Positions 11,441 through 23,353 of a stretch of DNA of 64,000 nucleotides are shown here, one piece after another (the first letter of the stretch is position 1; the number at the start of each line of letters is the position of its first letter). Below the pieces are notes generated by a model. The model searched no databases and had not been told where the DNA came from. It saw nothing but the letters and a program-made list of their open reading frames with translations. A program made the position numbers and the translations under genes. Source of the DNA: Apoderus coryli (lineage: Eukaryota > Arthropoda > Insecta > Coleoptera > Attelabidae); assembly GCA_911728435.2 (NCBI GenBank), contig OU452209.1, forward strand, positions 13,994,869 to 14,058,868, given 5' to 3'.

Positions 11441-11590
11441 AATCGACGGGTTCTACAAGTCGTAGAATGATAAATTTCTGGAACAGAGTCTTCTGGATCT
11501 GTGGCTATGCTATGATGGGACGACGAAACCATTATTTTTCTTTGTAACATACGATATCATTGTAAAGCGATTCTTTGAAAACCCATATTA
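11441..11590 (-). pseudogene. second copy of the piggyBac-like segment
   Basis: About 130-145 bp match 9925-10070 in the same orientation, including the word ATCGACGGGTTCTACAAGTC. This copy has a 14 bp insertion and lacks a short stretch found in the other. It abuts the 5' truncation point of the LINE at 10241-11440. Confidence 0.7.
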
Positions 11591-13085
11591 AGATGATCCA
11601 ATTGGCCTTTTAGTTTGGGGTAAACACTCCAAAGGGATATCCTTATTTATCTTCAAACTACCTGTATCCGTGAGTACTCGTTTTCTTAACTATTGAAGCA
11701 ATTCAATGGAGGAGATTTTGTGTGTTGGTTTTTGTAACTTCTGTTCCTCTCTGGATACATATAGTGTCTGCCTGTTACTTATTAGGACTTTCCACGTGGA
11801 TTATCAATGTATCGATAAGCTAATTTACACGTTTAGCGAAGAAGGGCTTTGCTGCCACTGTGAAAGGTTGGCATAACAGGTTTAATCGTGGCCGTAATTC
11901 TTTCACTGACAAAGCTCGTAAATGACGTCTAAAATCAGTTTTCCTGCCTTAAAACATTGATACTATGCAAAAACTCTCGTCTATCTGACAGTGCCGTCTA
12001 ACCTGGAGAAGTGGCTCATGGCTCTGTGCTGAGGGCGTTGCTGTTTATCACATATGTACCTATATAAATGATTTTCTTTAGTTCTATTCCCAAATAATCT
12101 ATGCGTTTCACCTTTAGTGGCCATTACGGTACCTGAAACATCTTTTATATGATTTGGATGTTATAAAATCGTTTTGATTACTTTTGTAAGATGAATGATT
12201 TTAAGACATTATAGCCCCGAAAATATAACAGGATAGAAGAATTATATGGCTTGGCTCTTTACATTCTCATATTCATCTGTTAATTTAGAGCATAAGCCGT
12301 AGTTTTACTTTCTCGCGCAGGGAATGTATTGTGAACGCGCTACAAAAATTTGCGTTTAAAATGTTACCAGTTAGATAGCTCCATTAAATCCTATTGCCAA
12401 CACCAGATACGCCCGAATTCCCTGGAGTTGATACTTCTTGTCCGGCGATCGTTTGTGAACTGTGTTTCACCGGGCATATTGCCTGCTCACACTGCACGTC
12501 GCCAAGGGCTTCTTTTTATATATGTATAACTTTATTTTCCATACTCTCTCGATATATCATAGAATAGGTGTCACTTTAGTAGTAAACAAATAAAAATACA
12601 ATATTTTACTAGGCCACCGTGTAACGCTGCGCGCGCGCACGTTGCTGACTGCTAGCCGCATTCCTTTCAGCGGGCGCGAGAAGTAAGGGGCGCCGACAAC
12701 CGGAACGCTTCGGGTCCCTTCGCGCTTCTTGGCGACTGACCCTTCTATATGTTAAATGTTGTGTGATTATAGTAACCAGACTGGGACATTTTGAATATAG
12801 CAGATTGAAACAAATCGCGAGTATTTATTATACATTCCAATAGGTTATTTTTTCTGTTTAATTTATTATAAAAAACTCTATAGAGTATATTGAAAATATT
12901 TTTTTTAATAAAGTAAAAGCAAACAATACCTACAAGCAATTTCATAACAATATCAAATTTAATTAAAATTACCCGAAATACAAGTCATCAAACCGAAAAA
13001 TAGTTGCAACAAATAAATTTCAATATTTTTCAATTATACCTTCGTGGAAGTTTAGATGGTTAGTTGACGCTGAACATGTAAGCTT
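11591..13085. other. mostly unassigned; weak RT trace and a GC-rich patch
   Basis: Near 11990-12075 (+) the words VAHGSVLRALLFITYV resemble the VPQGSVLGPLLF block of a non-LTR RT, so a very degraded LINE may lie here. A GC-rich patch at 12610-12735 with a CGCGCGCGC run stands out from the AT-rich surroundings. Its role is unknown. Confidence 0.4.
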
Positions 13086-13089
13086 AGTA

Positions 13090-14660
13090 AGCAAGAGTTA
13101 CGCCTATCCTAAAATCAGGGAAGTCTGATGTGATTAGCAACTACGGGCCAATTTCCCTTCTTTGTAACTTCTCTAAAGTTCTTGAGATTGTAATATATGA
13201 GAAAATGTATTCTCAGCTTCAGAATAGATTCTCTGAGCATCAACATGGGTTCTTGAGTGGTCGTTTATGTGTTTCTAATTTGGCTGTGTTTTCTGAGAAC
13301 ATATTTTCAGCTATCGATGATCTCCAGCGGGTGGACGTGATTTATGCCGATTTTTGCAAAGCATTTGACCGTATACATCACTATATATTGTTGTATAAAT
13401 TACAGACCTTTGGTTTCTCTTATCGTTTGGTCAACTTCTTCCGATCATATCTATTCGAACGATTACAGTTTGTAGAATATGAAGGCTTTAAGTCTTTTGT
13501 TTTTCCTTCCAGCTCGGGGGTTCCACAGGGCTCCAATCTCGGTCCTTTGTTGTTCAATATTTTCATTAATGACCTAATTGAGTCTTTTACGTGTGGTAGG
13601 CTTGCTTATGCTGACGATCTTAAGATCTTCCAGCCCATTAATTGCCTGAATGACTGCGATCATCTGCAGAGTAACTTGAACACTCTGTGTACCTGGTGCA
13701 CGGACAATCGTTTAGAGCTTAATGTATCTAAATGCAAGATCGTTAGCTATTCCAGACTAAAGAACGCATCGAATTTTGATTATCAATTGAACAATGAGTC
13801 CTTGGAAAGGCTCAGCTAAATTAAAGATTGTGGTGTTGTCTTCGACAGTGAATTTATATTTATCCAGCAGACTCTCAGTGTAGTATTGAGCGCAAATAGA
13901 ATGTTGGGTTTTATTATTAGGAATTGTCGGCAATTCAACGATGTTTTCACGGTTTTGTTTTATGCTTTTGTTAGATCTAAACTGGAATTTGCCGCAATTA
14001 TATGGAACCCAATATATAGTACTCATATTAGATCCTTAGAGTCTGTTCAGCGCCGTTTCCTTAAATACCTAGCCTATAAAGCCGACAATTTTTATCCTCC
14101 ACGGGCAATAGATCATGCGTCTTTGCTCTTGCGTTTTAATGAACCTTCTCTCTTGACCGGAAGAAACATTCACGCAGTTATTGCACTGCGCCGTTGATTG
14201 CCCGTATCTATTGGGATGTATTAGATTCCATATTCCGCGATTGGGTGCTCGACATCTCGTGCCGTTCACTGTGGGCCCAGCCAGGGCCAATATTTTGATA
14301 CAAAGTCCTGTTTACTATATGCGTGATATTTTCAATTGGTGTTGTCGTGATTTTGACATTCATGACTCAACTTTGTTCGCGATTACTAATAGTTTACTTA
14401 ATGGATAGTGATTTTTTTTTTGTTTTAATATTGAACTGTTATTGATCACATTTATTTTTCTAGTATTTAAGGCTAATAGTTAGACTGTCATGTTTATTTG
14501 TTTGAAGAATTGAAAGTATAGGTACTTGGACAGAGAGTGTTAATTTTTGATTATTTTTGATATTCCGAAATATTTAATCAATTTTTTTTATTGTTTGCAT
14601 TTATTATATATTATAAGTGGGTTTGACCTGTTGGGAATAAATGCTTATTATTATTATTAA
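13090..14660 (+). pseudogene. jockey-like LINE, 5'-truncated
   Basis: A 229-codon frame (13130-13819) holds SNYGPISLLCNFSKVLE, VDVIYADFCKAFDRIHH, PSSSGVPQGSNLGPLLF and LAYADDLKIF. It stops at a TAA after SLERLS. The thumb continues in another frame at 13886-14197 (NRMLGFIIRNCRQF, LESVQRRFLKYLAY) and shifts again to 14181-14408 (SPVYYMRDIFNWCC). The 3' end has AATAAA followed by a TTATTATTATTA tail ending near 14660. It is the same clade as the elements at 4090 and 10241. The endonuclease is absent. Confidence 0.88.
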
Positions 14661-14880
14661 AAGGACCAATTAGAGTCCTACTTGGAAACAAAACGGCGCA
14701 TTTTCACAGAACAATACCCGTTGAGGTACCATCTCAAAAAGATAGATAGGAGTGAGGACGATAAATACTGAAACACGTTTTGTGCAATTGTATGGCACTG
14801 TTTGCGAAAAAGCTGAAATATCTTTGAAGCGTTACCTACTAATCGCTCTACAAGCAGTCAACCCTGTAACTGTTGCACCT
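14661..14880 (+). pseudogene. third, highly diverged RNase-H LINE tail
   Basis: Words such as AGGTACCATCTCAAAAAGAT and TATGGCACTGTTTGCGAAAA match the zinc-tail region of the RNase-H LINE copies at 6379 and 26016. The frame is thoroughly broken. It directly follows the ATT tail of the preceding LINE. Confidence 0.65.
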
Positions 14881-16332
14881 ATATATCTAGCAAAACGCGG
14901 CTTGCATTGCCTTAAAACATAAAGTTATTAATATTGTGGCTTTCCACTGCATGTAGCAAGTGTCGCGATCAATAAATATTCGTTTATCTCACTGGGATTC
15001 ACCTAACTGTGTTAACATTCTCTGCAGTTTATTTTGCATAGCTGTTTGCGTAATAATGCCATGTTAAGTACATTGGTATGTAAAGGTAGCTAGAGCTAGT
15101 TTTGCAGTTTATTGCAGGCTTGAATGCGCTAGAGGAATAACAAAGCTGCGTTTGTATCTAGATGAATAAATATGTTTGAAACATTTTTTTTAGCTCGCCA
15201 TATCATATAATATACATGGAGGCTATTAGTTTCGTCATTTTTTGTTAACTCCGGGAATACGTGTTTTTGGTCATTATACAGAGAGAGTACAGTGTGGAAA
15301 CCCCTGTATATTTCTGAAAATAATCGTTATTTTGGAAAGAGTCTGAAAGAGAAGATATTGTATATAATTTTTGGCACAACCTGACGATGTTCAATTTTTT
15401 AAAGCGTTAACAGCTTTGCGCAACCAACTTTGTTTTTTTTTGTGAATGACATGGTATATTTTTCTTTTCATTTTTGGATAGACAGACCATTTATTTTTGG
15501 ATACGACAACATACAATTTTTATAGGGTTACATTAAAAAATAATTGAGAAAAAACAGTTTTATAAAACAATCGTCTTCTTCGTTTACAGTGCATTAACCT
15601 TAAATTTTTATAAGACTTGCCATGTCAAACATTGTAGAAATAGAACGTTTTAGGAGACATTGAGCGTAGGCAAGAGGTTTAAAAAAGGGTTCAAAATTAA
15701 AAAAAATTCATACTTCTTAAACTTATCTGAAATGTTGAATAATTTTTCATTCGTTTAATACAGTATGATCTAAAGACAGAAACATTAATCATAAAATATT
15801 AGATCACATTGGCGTTCGAAAAAAAAGTAAAAACAACTTAAAAAAAAAACATATTTCCTTAACATAGAAGAAATATTGACTAGTTCTTTGGTAGAATATA
15901 ACTTATGAAATGTATCACAAAAACTTGCTTATAAAGGCGTTCCTAAATAGTGGAAAAGGGGTAAAAATAAAAAAAAATCCTAATCCTAATTCGAAATATG
16001 AAATAGTATCTCACAATACGATTTTTGAAAAATGTGTTCCTTTTATAAGGACATAAAAGAAAATACCCTGAGATAATAAAAGATATAAAATCAAAGGAAA
16101 GAAATCTGAAATTGTATTAAAAAACTAAATTAAACCAGTCCTTAGAAGCTTTCAAATACTTAAGATCCAACATAAAACCTGATATAAAGAAAGCTTATTG
16201 TGATGATACTGCTGGTTTTGAGCAGTGTTTACAAAATTGTGCAATTTCATAAAGTCAAAGACAAAGTATTGTTCTGACATTAGAAATGACTTTTGAAGAT
16301 AAGAAATTCGTTGGAACAGAGCAGTTTGTCAA
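14881..16332. other. no gene recognised
   Basis: AT-rich sequence without supported frames, repeat boundaries or RNA genes. Confidence 0.5.
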
Positions 16333-16533
16333 GCATTTGCTAGTTATTTTGAAAGCGTTTATGTTGATCCTATTGTACCAACCAATCATCAAAATCACGT
16401 AACCAACAATAATATAGAGTCGATTACGGAAGCTAACGTAGACTCAGCTATAGGTAAGCTGAAAAACAAGAGGTGTTTGGGCTCAGACCTTATACCTAGA
16501 TTCGTCCTAAAGGGTTGTAAAGATGTTTTAATT
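16333..16533 (+). pseudogene. LINE RT, part 1 (before LTR insertion)
   Basis: The frame reads AFASYFESVYVDP, then ITEANVDSAIGKLKNKRCLG and SDLIPRFVLKGCKDVL. This is the pre-RT and first RT block of a jockey-like LINE. It is cut at 16533 by the solo LTR and resumes in phase at 17758. The intervening DNA is therefore a later insertion. Confidence 0.8.
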
Positions 16534-16651
16534 TGTAACGAAGTTACTAAATTGTATATATTTTATTATCTGCCCCGGCCGACTTAATAACATAGTGGGT
16601 ATTTGCTCCGTCCTGCTAGCATTCATAGCAGGCCCCACTCCCGCGGTGGGG

Positions 16652-16658
16652 TATAAAA
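16652..16658 (+). promoter_or_regulatory. LTR TATA box
   Basis: TATAAAA, preceded by a GC-rich stretch and followed about 30 bp later by a CACTCTGCACT initiator-like word. Confidence 0.7.
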
Positions 16659-16780
16659 GAGCCGTTCAATGCAAACGGCACTCTGCACTCGAGCGCCGAA
16701 CAGAGAACATCTACCTACGGCAGTAGTAGAGTAAGTTCACCGTCAGTGCAGTGTCGTACCAGTGTAGGTAGCGGTGGGAA

Positions 16781-17381
16781 GCCCTGCGTAGGCGGACACC
16801 CAGCTTATGCTGTCAGTGGCGAACTGGTTTTTCACCCTGTACCGAACCAGTGTGGGTAGCGGTGGGAGGCCCTGCGTAGGCGGACGTCTCACCCCTGCTT
16901 AGTAAGCGCCGAACTCCGGTATCGGTTGGGAGCCCTGCGTAGGCGGACACCCAGCTTATGCTGGCAGTGGCGTACTGGTTGTTTACCCTGTGGTGCCAGT
17001 GTGGGTAGCGGTGGATAGCCCTGCGTAGGCGGACATCTCACCCCTGCTTAATAAACGCCGAACTCCGGTATCGGTTGGGAGCCCTGCGTAGGCGGACACC
17101 CAGCCTGTGCTGGCAGTGGTGCACTGGTTTTTTCACCCTGTACCGGACCAGTGTGGTAGCAGTGGGAAGCCCTGCGTAGGCGGACATCTCATTCCTGCTG
17201 ACAAACGTCAAAATTCGGTATTGGTGGGGAGCCCTGCGTAGGCGGACACCCTACCTCTATTGCCAGTGGCGTACCTGGTCATTCTGCGGTAGCGGTGGGA
17301 GGCCACGCGTAGCCTGACATTTCACCCCTGCTGCAGAGCGCCGAACTTGAGGATCTGGTGGAGAGCCCTGCGTAGGCGGAC
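16781..17381 (+). repeat. nine-copy GCCCTGCGTAGGCGGAC repeat inside the LTR
   Basis: The 17-mer starts at 16781, 16869, 16932, 17018, 17081, 17169, 17231, 17302 (degenerate) and 17365. Spacing alternates mostly between ~87 and ~63 bp, giving a ~150 bp two-part higher-order unit. All copies lie downstream of the TATA box and upstream of the poly(A) signal, so they would be in the transcript. Confidence 0.92.
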
Positions 17382-17557
17382 GCTTCACCTTTTCTGCCGG
17401 TGGAGTGACTCCCGTCCGAAAGCAAACCGTATCTTAGTATATAGAAAGGCCGAGTTCTCAGAGGTTTCCGCAAATAACACCGTCACCCCCTTATACCGTT
17501 TATATTGTTCATTTATAATTATTTATTTTATTTTTCTTTATTGTATATATTAGAGTA

Positions 17558-17563
17558 AATAAA
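17558..17563 (+). terminator. LTR polyadenylation signal
   Basis: AATAAA downstream of the repeat array, within the LTR. Confidence 0.6.
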
Positions 17564-17757
17564 TGAAAGTTTAATTTGTACCGACTCTGTTATTCATCCA
17601 GCTCTCAAAACTTGACCCCTGGTATAATAATTTCTTCGGCTAACTGCCCGGAGAAATACAGTGTTGTCCTTTACACTTTAAAATAAAGGACTGGCGCCCG
17701 AGAAGACCGAATAGCACCGAAACCGATACTCAGGAAAGTAAAGCGCCATTACAAATT

Positions 17758-18670
17758 AAACCACTTACTGTTCTATTTAATTTATCATTGAAAATTAAAA
17801 TATTTCTTTGCTCTCTTAAAACTACAAAAATATCACCAATTTTCAAAAATGGAAACCGAGAACATATTACAACTCTATAGCGGTACTATCTAAGATAGCC
17901 ATCTCATTTGAGATTATACTCAGTCAAAAACTGAATTACTATCTCAAAAACCGTTTAAGTAATGTCCAACATGGATTTCGTATGAACAGATCAACTACTG
18001 GAAACCTACTAGATTTTGTCAAGTTCACAACAGATATCCTGGCTGGTGGTGAAAAATTTTTCAATATCTGATAAATTGTGTTCATTTATAAAATCCTATT
18101 TAACTGACAGGCCCCAGTACATCTCAATATTGGGCACAAATTCTGGCACGTTTATTGCAAAATCAGGAGTACCACAAGGAACCATACTTGATCCTATTCT
18201 ATTTCTAATATTCATAGATGACATAACTCAGGTTATAAAGTTTAGTAAATGTTCGCTATTTGCCGATGACTTAAAGATATATAGAAGCATTCGAAATCCA
18301 CTTGATCACTCCAAAGTGATCCATAATTATTGTATGTAAATGTATGTCCTATACCTACTCAAAAATGCCAATAAAATTCGAATATATTTTAGACAAATCA
18401 CCACTAAAGAATGTAGCCTCTGTAAGGGATCTCGGCGTTCTGTTCGATAGTAAGCTTACATTTTCTGAGCATATCATCTCCATAACAAATCAGTGCTATA
18501 AAACCTTAGGTTTTATCTTTCGAAATTGTAAATCATTCCAAAACCAGAGAACGCTTACTGTTTTGTATTATAACGCTAATGTCCGTTCAAAGCTCGAATA
18601 CAAAAAGGTCACAGAAATATTGCTTTTACACTTAAATATGAAGACCTTATTTGTGCCTCGAGGCCAATAG
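17758..18670 (+). pseudogene. LINE RT, part 2 (after LTR insertion)
   Basis: It continues from part 1 with KPLTVLFNLSLK. After several stops and shifts it shows NVQHGFRMNRSTTGN (17970), IAKSGVPQGTILDPILF (18155), SLFADDLKIY (18255, FADD catalytic site) and SVRDLGVLFDSKLTFSEH (18420). It ends soon after VRSKLEY (18585), where an internal deletion has removed most of the connection domain. The last ~80 bp recur at 25458-25540 as a separate diverged fragment. Confidence 0.82.
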
Positions 18671-20246
18671 TTTATTTTTCGTGGATATTTTGCCCTAGAT
18701 TCTAGAGAGATCGCTCATAATATTATTTTCATAGCCCTTCAAATCGTTTTCAATTAACAATTGTCAATATTTTGGGAAACAATGCAATTTTAGAGAATAA
18801 TATGTATCTAGCTTTTACAGTCCATTGTTTGAGAGTAATAGCCTGTTTGATGAGCAAATAGGTTTGATTTATAGCCGAAATAAACAAACATCAAATAGAG
18901 TTAATGATTTTACGAAGCAATTTTTGATTAGCTGTTGTACATTTTGAGGCGAAATTAGCTATTTAGTAATCCATTACCTATCTGGTACATTACCCAACAA
19001 TCTACTTTACTATTTCATATAAAATTTTGTGTAAAGGACATGGACAAAGATAGCCGTGCTTTTAATTATTTAAAAGAAAAGTTCCCTAGACTTAGTAGCT
19101 CTAAAATTAAACAGGGATAATATTTGTGAATGCCCAGACTAGGAATCTTTTCGGAGATGCGAATTTCGATACCGTATACTTGAAGGCAACGTAACAAGAT
19201 CTTGTATTGCCTTTAAAATGATTGCAACAATTTTTTTGGGAAACACAAATGCAGAAAACGATAAAGACCTTGTTGCCCAACTTCTTAAAAAACCTAGGGT
19301 GTATTATATTATGAAAATTCAGGGGTTCCACCAGGATATAACGTAAACGGAAAGAAGGTATCAGGAAAAATTGCGCTGTGACATCTTATCCGACTACTAC
19401 TGCTTGACTATATTACAAAAGATGCCTCAGAGACACAAATAGTCACTACGACGTTTCGTCCTTGAAAAACCATCATCAACTTTGTTTTTAAATACGGCCC
19501 ATTCTTATCTTGGACAGAGTGTATATGTATATATATAAATTTGGATTTTTTTAAAGGTTTCCGGAAAAATCCTCAGACACTTCAATTGTTGTTTACTAAT
19601 GCGCATCTTTTGGCATGTTAGCCGCATCTGTGAAGTCATCTCTGTTCCGGAAATGGCGTCATCAATATTTTTTTCAAAAGGCAACCCATATTTTTGGCAG
19701 TGCCATATGAAAGAGCGTAATTTTCAACCAAACCAAATATTGTTACCTCTATTGTATGTTCATTATAATATAATATGACTTTTATGTTTGCAAGCTAACT
19801 AAAATCTTTAGTAGATATTTTTTAATTACTTGGGCACTTGTTTTTTTTTTCAGGAAACAAAGCAAAAGTTTAAATTTGTTCCTCAGTGTAATCATTAATT
19901 TCGTAGCCACGGTGCTCTCAAATAAGCATTTTCTTTTTCGTGAATAACTTCATATTTTTCCTTGTCCAACAACAAACAACAATTGTTCCCCTTGCCAGTT
20001 TCAAGTACCTATGGTGAAACAATTTGTTCTGTAAATGTGAAGTCCGTATTTGACGGGGAGACAAAAGCTTTTAACATTATGGATGTTGAGAATCTCGATT
20101 TAAACATAATTTGATGTTGTAACCTTCTATAATTTACATTATGTAGAATTCGGTTTTAGTCACACTCGAGTAGTTGATTTAGAGTTTAATTTATCTTGTT
20201 TATTTTCAGTGGCATAGAATTATCTACACATAAGCGGAGTCCACAT
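18671..20246. other. mostly unassigned; Penelope-type hammerhead remnant near 19460
   Basis: No coding gene is recognised. On the minus strand, 19482 to 19445 reads TGATGATG, then a five-pair helix GTTTTT/AAGGAC (with G-U pairs), then GAAACGTC. This resembles the hammerhead core found in Penelope-like elements, but the leading C is missing. Confidence 0.4.
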
Positions 20247-21186
20247 CCCAGTAAACACACATACGCTTTTTAAACGTAAAATCAACGTGTCATTGGTTGT
20301 TTAAACGTGTACGTTTAAAAAATAACCGTTTAATTTTGGTACAAAAAAGTTTTAATTCAACGTTATTAATACGAACATTTCTGGCCAAAATCAAACTTAA
20401 GAAAACTTTTAGGTTAATATGACGTTATTTTGAAGGTTAAATTTATTATATCACAATACGTTTTTTAACATACTGTCTATTCAGCTATTCAAACGTTTTT
20501 TAACGTTTTAATAGTATATTAATAGGTCGAATAAAATTAACGTCTTTTATACGTTAAAACCAACGTATAATAAATTTATCTTAAGTAATAGAAATAAAAA
20601 ACATCTTATTGTTGTATTTTCCTGACGAAAATATAACAGTTATCTTTAATTTTTAGGTGCAGTTGTATACATGAAAGTTTAAATATAACCGCACCTAAAA
20701 CTTAAAGTTGACGTTTGCGAGCATTTCCCTAAAAAATAATTACCAACCTGATTTTTTAAACGATTTATTCAAATTCTTCCATGCTGCACTAAACAAACTT
20801 TAAAAAATCCTGACAATATACGTCAATATTACGTTAAGAAATGTATTGTTTTAAAAATACAAGTACACGTTTATTCAATGTTCTTTAGAAACGTTGTTTA
20901 AAAATAAATATCTAACAATAAAAGTCGTGTATGTATCGTTTTCTACGTGTATTCGACGGATTCTGGAAACGTTTTAAAAATATTATTATCAACGTAGTTT
21001 TGACGTGTTTTGAACACCACACAAAGTTGTTATTTATTCACCAATATAAAACGTTTTTCTTTACACGGTGTATGTAACGTTTAATACCGCGACAATTTTG
21101 AGTAGATTCTACGTAATAAAAACACGATTTTAATAGAACGTTATTAGTAAATTTCAACTTTTTTTTACGTACGTGTGTTTATTCGG
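20247..21186. mobile_element. ACGTTT-rich MITE, long copy
   Basis: This 940 bp non-coding element has imperfect inverted ends: CCCAGTAAACACACATACG at the left, and at the right the complement of ACGTACGTGTGTTTATTCGG. The interior is saturated with ACGTTT and its complement. It matches the short copy at 2544-2895 over both ends (e.g. the block at 20930-21180 against 2630-2890). Its central part matches, in both orientations, the rearranged copy at 57050-57740. Confidence 0.82.
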
Positions 21187-22570
21187 TAAGCATCCTAAAT
21201 ATATCAGAAACTCAACCACTTTTTTCGACAAACATCTTTAATCAGTCACTTTCGTTTCTTCAAGCAGCATTTTGTAGATATTTGGATGCACTTTCAGAAA
21301 ATATAAATTTGTTTTGATTCACCATCTTTAACTACAGTGTGAGGTGTGCAAATATCGCCCAGTGGCGCTACACACACCTACGCTCCCGATTAAGCTGCCG
21401 GTGGTACGAGGCTATTTTTGGCTTAAGCTGTGCCTTACAAGACACACTAACCTTTTTTTTTTTTCAATAAGGAATCATCCCAATTTGTGTCGCAACATGT
21501 ATATTTGTTATCAAATAATTATTACCTTTCATTAATCTGGCTAAACCCTTGTTACAACTTGACCCACATTCAGCATGATCGCATTTTCTCTTTTATTAAC
21601 CAAAACCGCCAGTACGGTTTGTCATCTCTACGTTTACGCATAACATACTATTGCATTTAGACTATAGGTATTTATGTTCTGTGGAAATCCGTCCTCTGTG
21701 TTCCAACAGCAGGATATCACATCACTGCAGAACAGCAGTAGGCAAATAGGCAATGCAGTAAAGTCACTAACAGAGTGCAGAGATTCACATGAATGTTCAC
21801 ATAGTTCCTTAATGGAACGTTACAGTTATGTGGTCATATGACATAACATCATTTTCACATTGCCTATTTCCCAAACAAGCGCAAATGTTAGTCTATAATT
21901 ATTAAATTGCAGATACTGGTTTACTGCGAATGAACAGAGCTTTGGAAATTACTTTCCCAAATTAGTCTTGAAAATCTTTTGATTGACCAGTGGCGCGCCG
22001 AGAATTTTCAAGGTCAACGACATATGAAAAATGAATATAACTATGATACTAATTTTATAATAAACGAATACTACGTCAAGTTCAGAGTCATAATATACGG
22101 AATAATTGTAAAATTTTCCATTTGATGGTGAGATATACGAACTAAAAGATTTTTATGTACCTATTTAACTAATTTTAGAATACGTGTACTGATAGTCTTT
22201 CTTATAACTACTGATGATGGGGAGTTAAACACGCTAAACTGTAGGTCCAGGAATTCTCACAATATAGCTTTATTCGGGTTCGTACAAGAACTGTTAGGAG
22301 TGTGCGCAGTTCAAATTTACATGTTCGGGCTTTCTTGAACTGATTTAGAACAGTTCTAGAACCAGCAGTTTGCTGTTCGGGTTTGAAATAAACAAGTTCA
22401 AGAACGGTTCTAGAACTGTCAGAATCGATCGCTGCTGTTAGGCAAGAACTGATATCTGACTGTTTTTGGATTATTTGCTACACATGCGCATATCAATAAA
22501 CGTGTTATTTATGTTTTGAGTTTAATTTTAACCTATACTAAAAATTTACATCTTATCACATAATATATGT
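21187..22570. other. no gene recognised
   Basis: AT-rich sequence. At 22290-22430 the palindromic word GTTCTAGAAC and GAAC half-words recur several times. I have no support for calling it an operator. Confidence 0.4.
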
Positions 22571-22572
22571 AT

Positions 22573-23350
22573 TTTACCTACGACCACTACTGTAGATACT
22601 TAAAAAAACACCGTCTCCGATCAATGTAAGATTCCTATTACGTACGGTAAAAAAATCGCACAGCTTGGTAAAAAATCGTACAGTTTTCCTAGCAACCGCT
22701 TACTGACATAATCTTAAGTCATATTTGTATGTGAGTGTAATATTATAAAGTGAATTTAGTTTGATTACATAAAAAATGTCGAGTGACAGTGAAATAAAAA
22801 ATTCTAGAAAACGCACCAGATGATAAATATTTTGTTACAAAGGTAATATATTGAGCTCAATATAATGTTAGATGTGTAAATTTATTTCAAATCGTCTTTT
22901 AGGTTGCTCTTATAATTGGTATAAGCGGTGCATGTAGGAAACAAGAGTTGCGTAATATAAAACCGTCAGATATTCAAGACACAGGGAAGAATCTAATTAT
23001 TAATATTCCCGATTCAAAACCTAAACGGCAACGTTCTTTTGTTGTGTCAGAATATTTTTACCCCAAGGTTAAAAAATATACAAACTTTCGCTCTGCAGTA
23101 AATACAGCTCCAAATTTACGTTTTTTAGTTAGGAAAGATTCAAAAACCAATAGCCAAATATATCTGGGACTACCAGAAACAGCGACTTATACAAGACACT
23201 GTTTTCGACGCTCGTCCGCGACTATTCTTTTTGACGCGGGTGGTGACTTATTAGATTTAAAAAGACACGGCGGATGGCAACGGCGTCGTGCGTAACTTTT
23301 CTATTCGTGCGTAAAATGCTTTTTACAACACTTATTACGTAATATACTAT
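22573..23350 (+). pseudogene. Crypton-type tyrosine recombinase element, deleted copy
   Basis: This copy matches the element at 44233-45868 at both ends but has lost two blocks. The first deletion removes most of exon 1, so the start region (ATGTCGAGTG) runs quickly into ENAPDDKY. The intron is retained, and the core reads GISGACRKQELRNIKPSD (first catalytic Arg), then YTRHCFRRSSATILF (H-x2-R) and LKRHGGW. The second deletion joins the HGGW codons directly to the element's 3' terminal sequence (GGCGTCGTGCGTAAC), so the Tyr nucleophile region is gone. Confidence 0.8.
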
Positions 23351-23353
23351 AAT

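Larger units (their letters stand above)
16530..17757. mobile_element. solo LTR with 4-bp target duplication (AATT)
   Basis: The LTR spans 16534-17753 (1220 bp). It begins TGTAACG and ends ATTACA, so the outer five bases are inverted (TGTAA...TTACA). It is flanked by AATT at 16530-16533 and 17754-17757. Excising it with one AATT restores the surrounding LINE frame. It has a TATAAAA box at 16652-16658, a plausible start near 16683 and AATAAA at 17558-17563. A TGGCGCCCGA word near 17694 resembles a tRNA-Lys primer site, but it lies inside the boundaries set by the duplication. No second LTR or internal genes are present, so this is most simply a solo LTR of a Ty3/gypsy or BEL element. I cannot choose between those families. 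Confidence 0.82.

Noticed and set aside
12410..12520. CELCFTGHIACSHC-like words resembling half a SIAH-type RING
   Set aside because: Cys/His spacing is incomplete and there is no supporting flank or exon boundary.
22200..22245. CTGATGATGG word followed by TAAACACGC, a possible further hammerhead
   Set aside because: No complementary stem II and no GAAA strand.
22290..22440. Repeated GAAC/GTTC words resembling a heat-shock element
   Set aside because: Spacing between GAA and TTC is three bases, not the two needed, and no gene is nearby.
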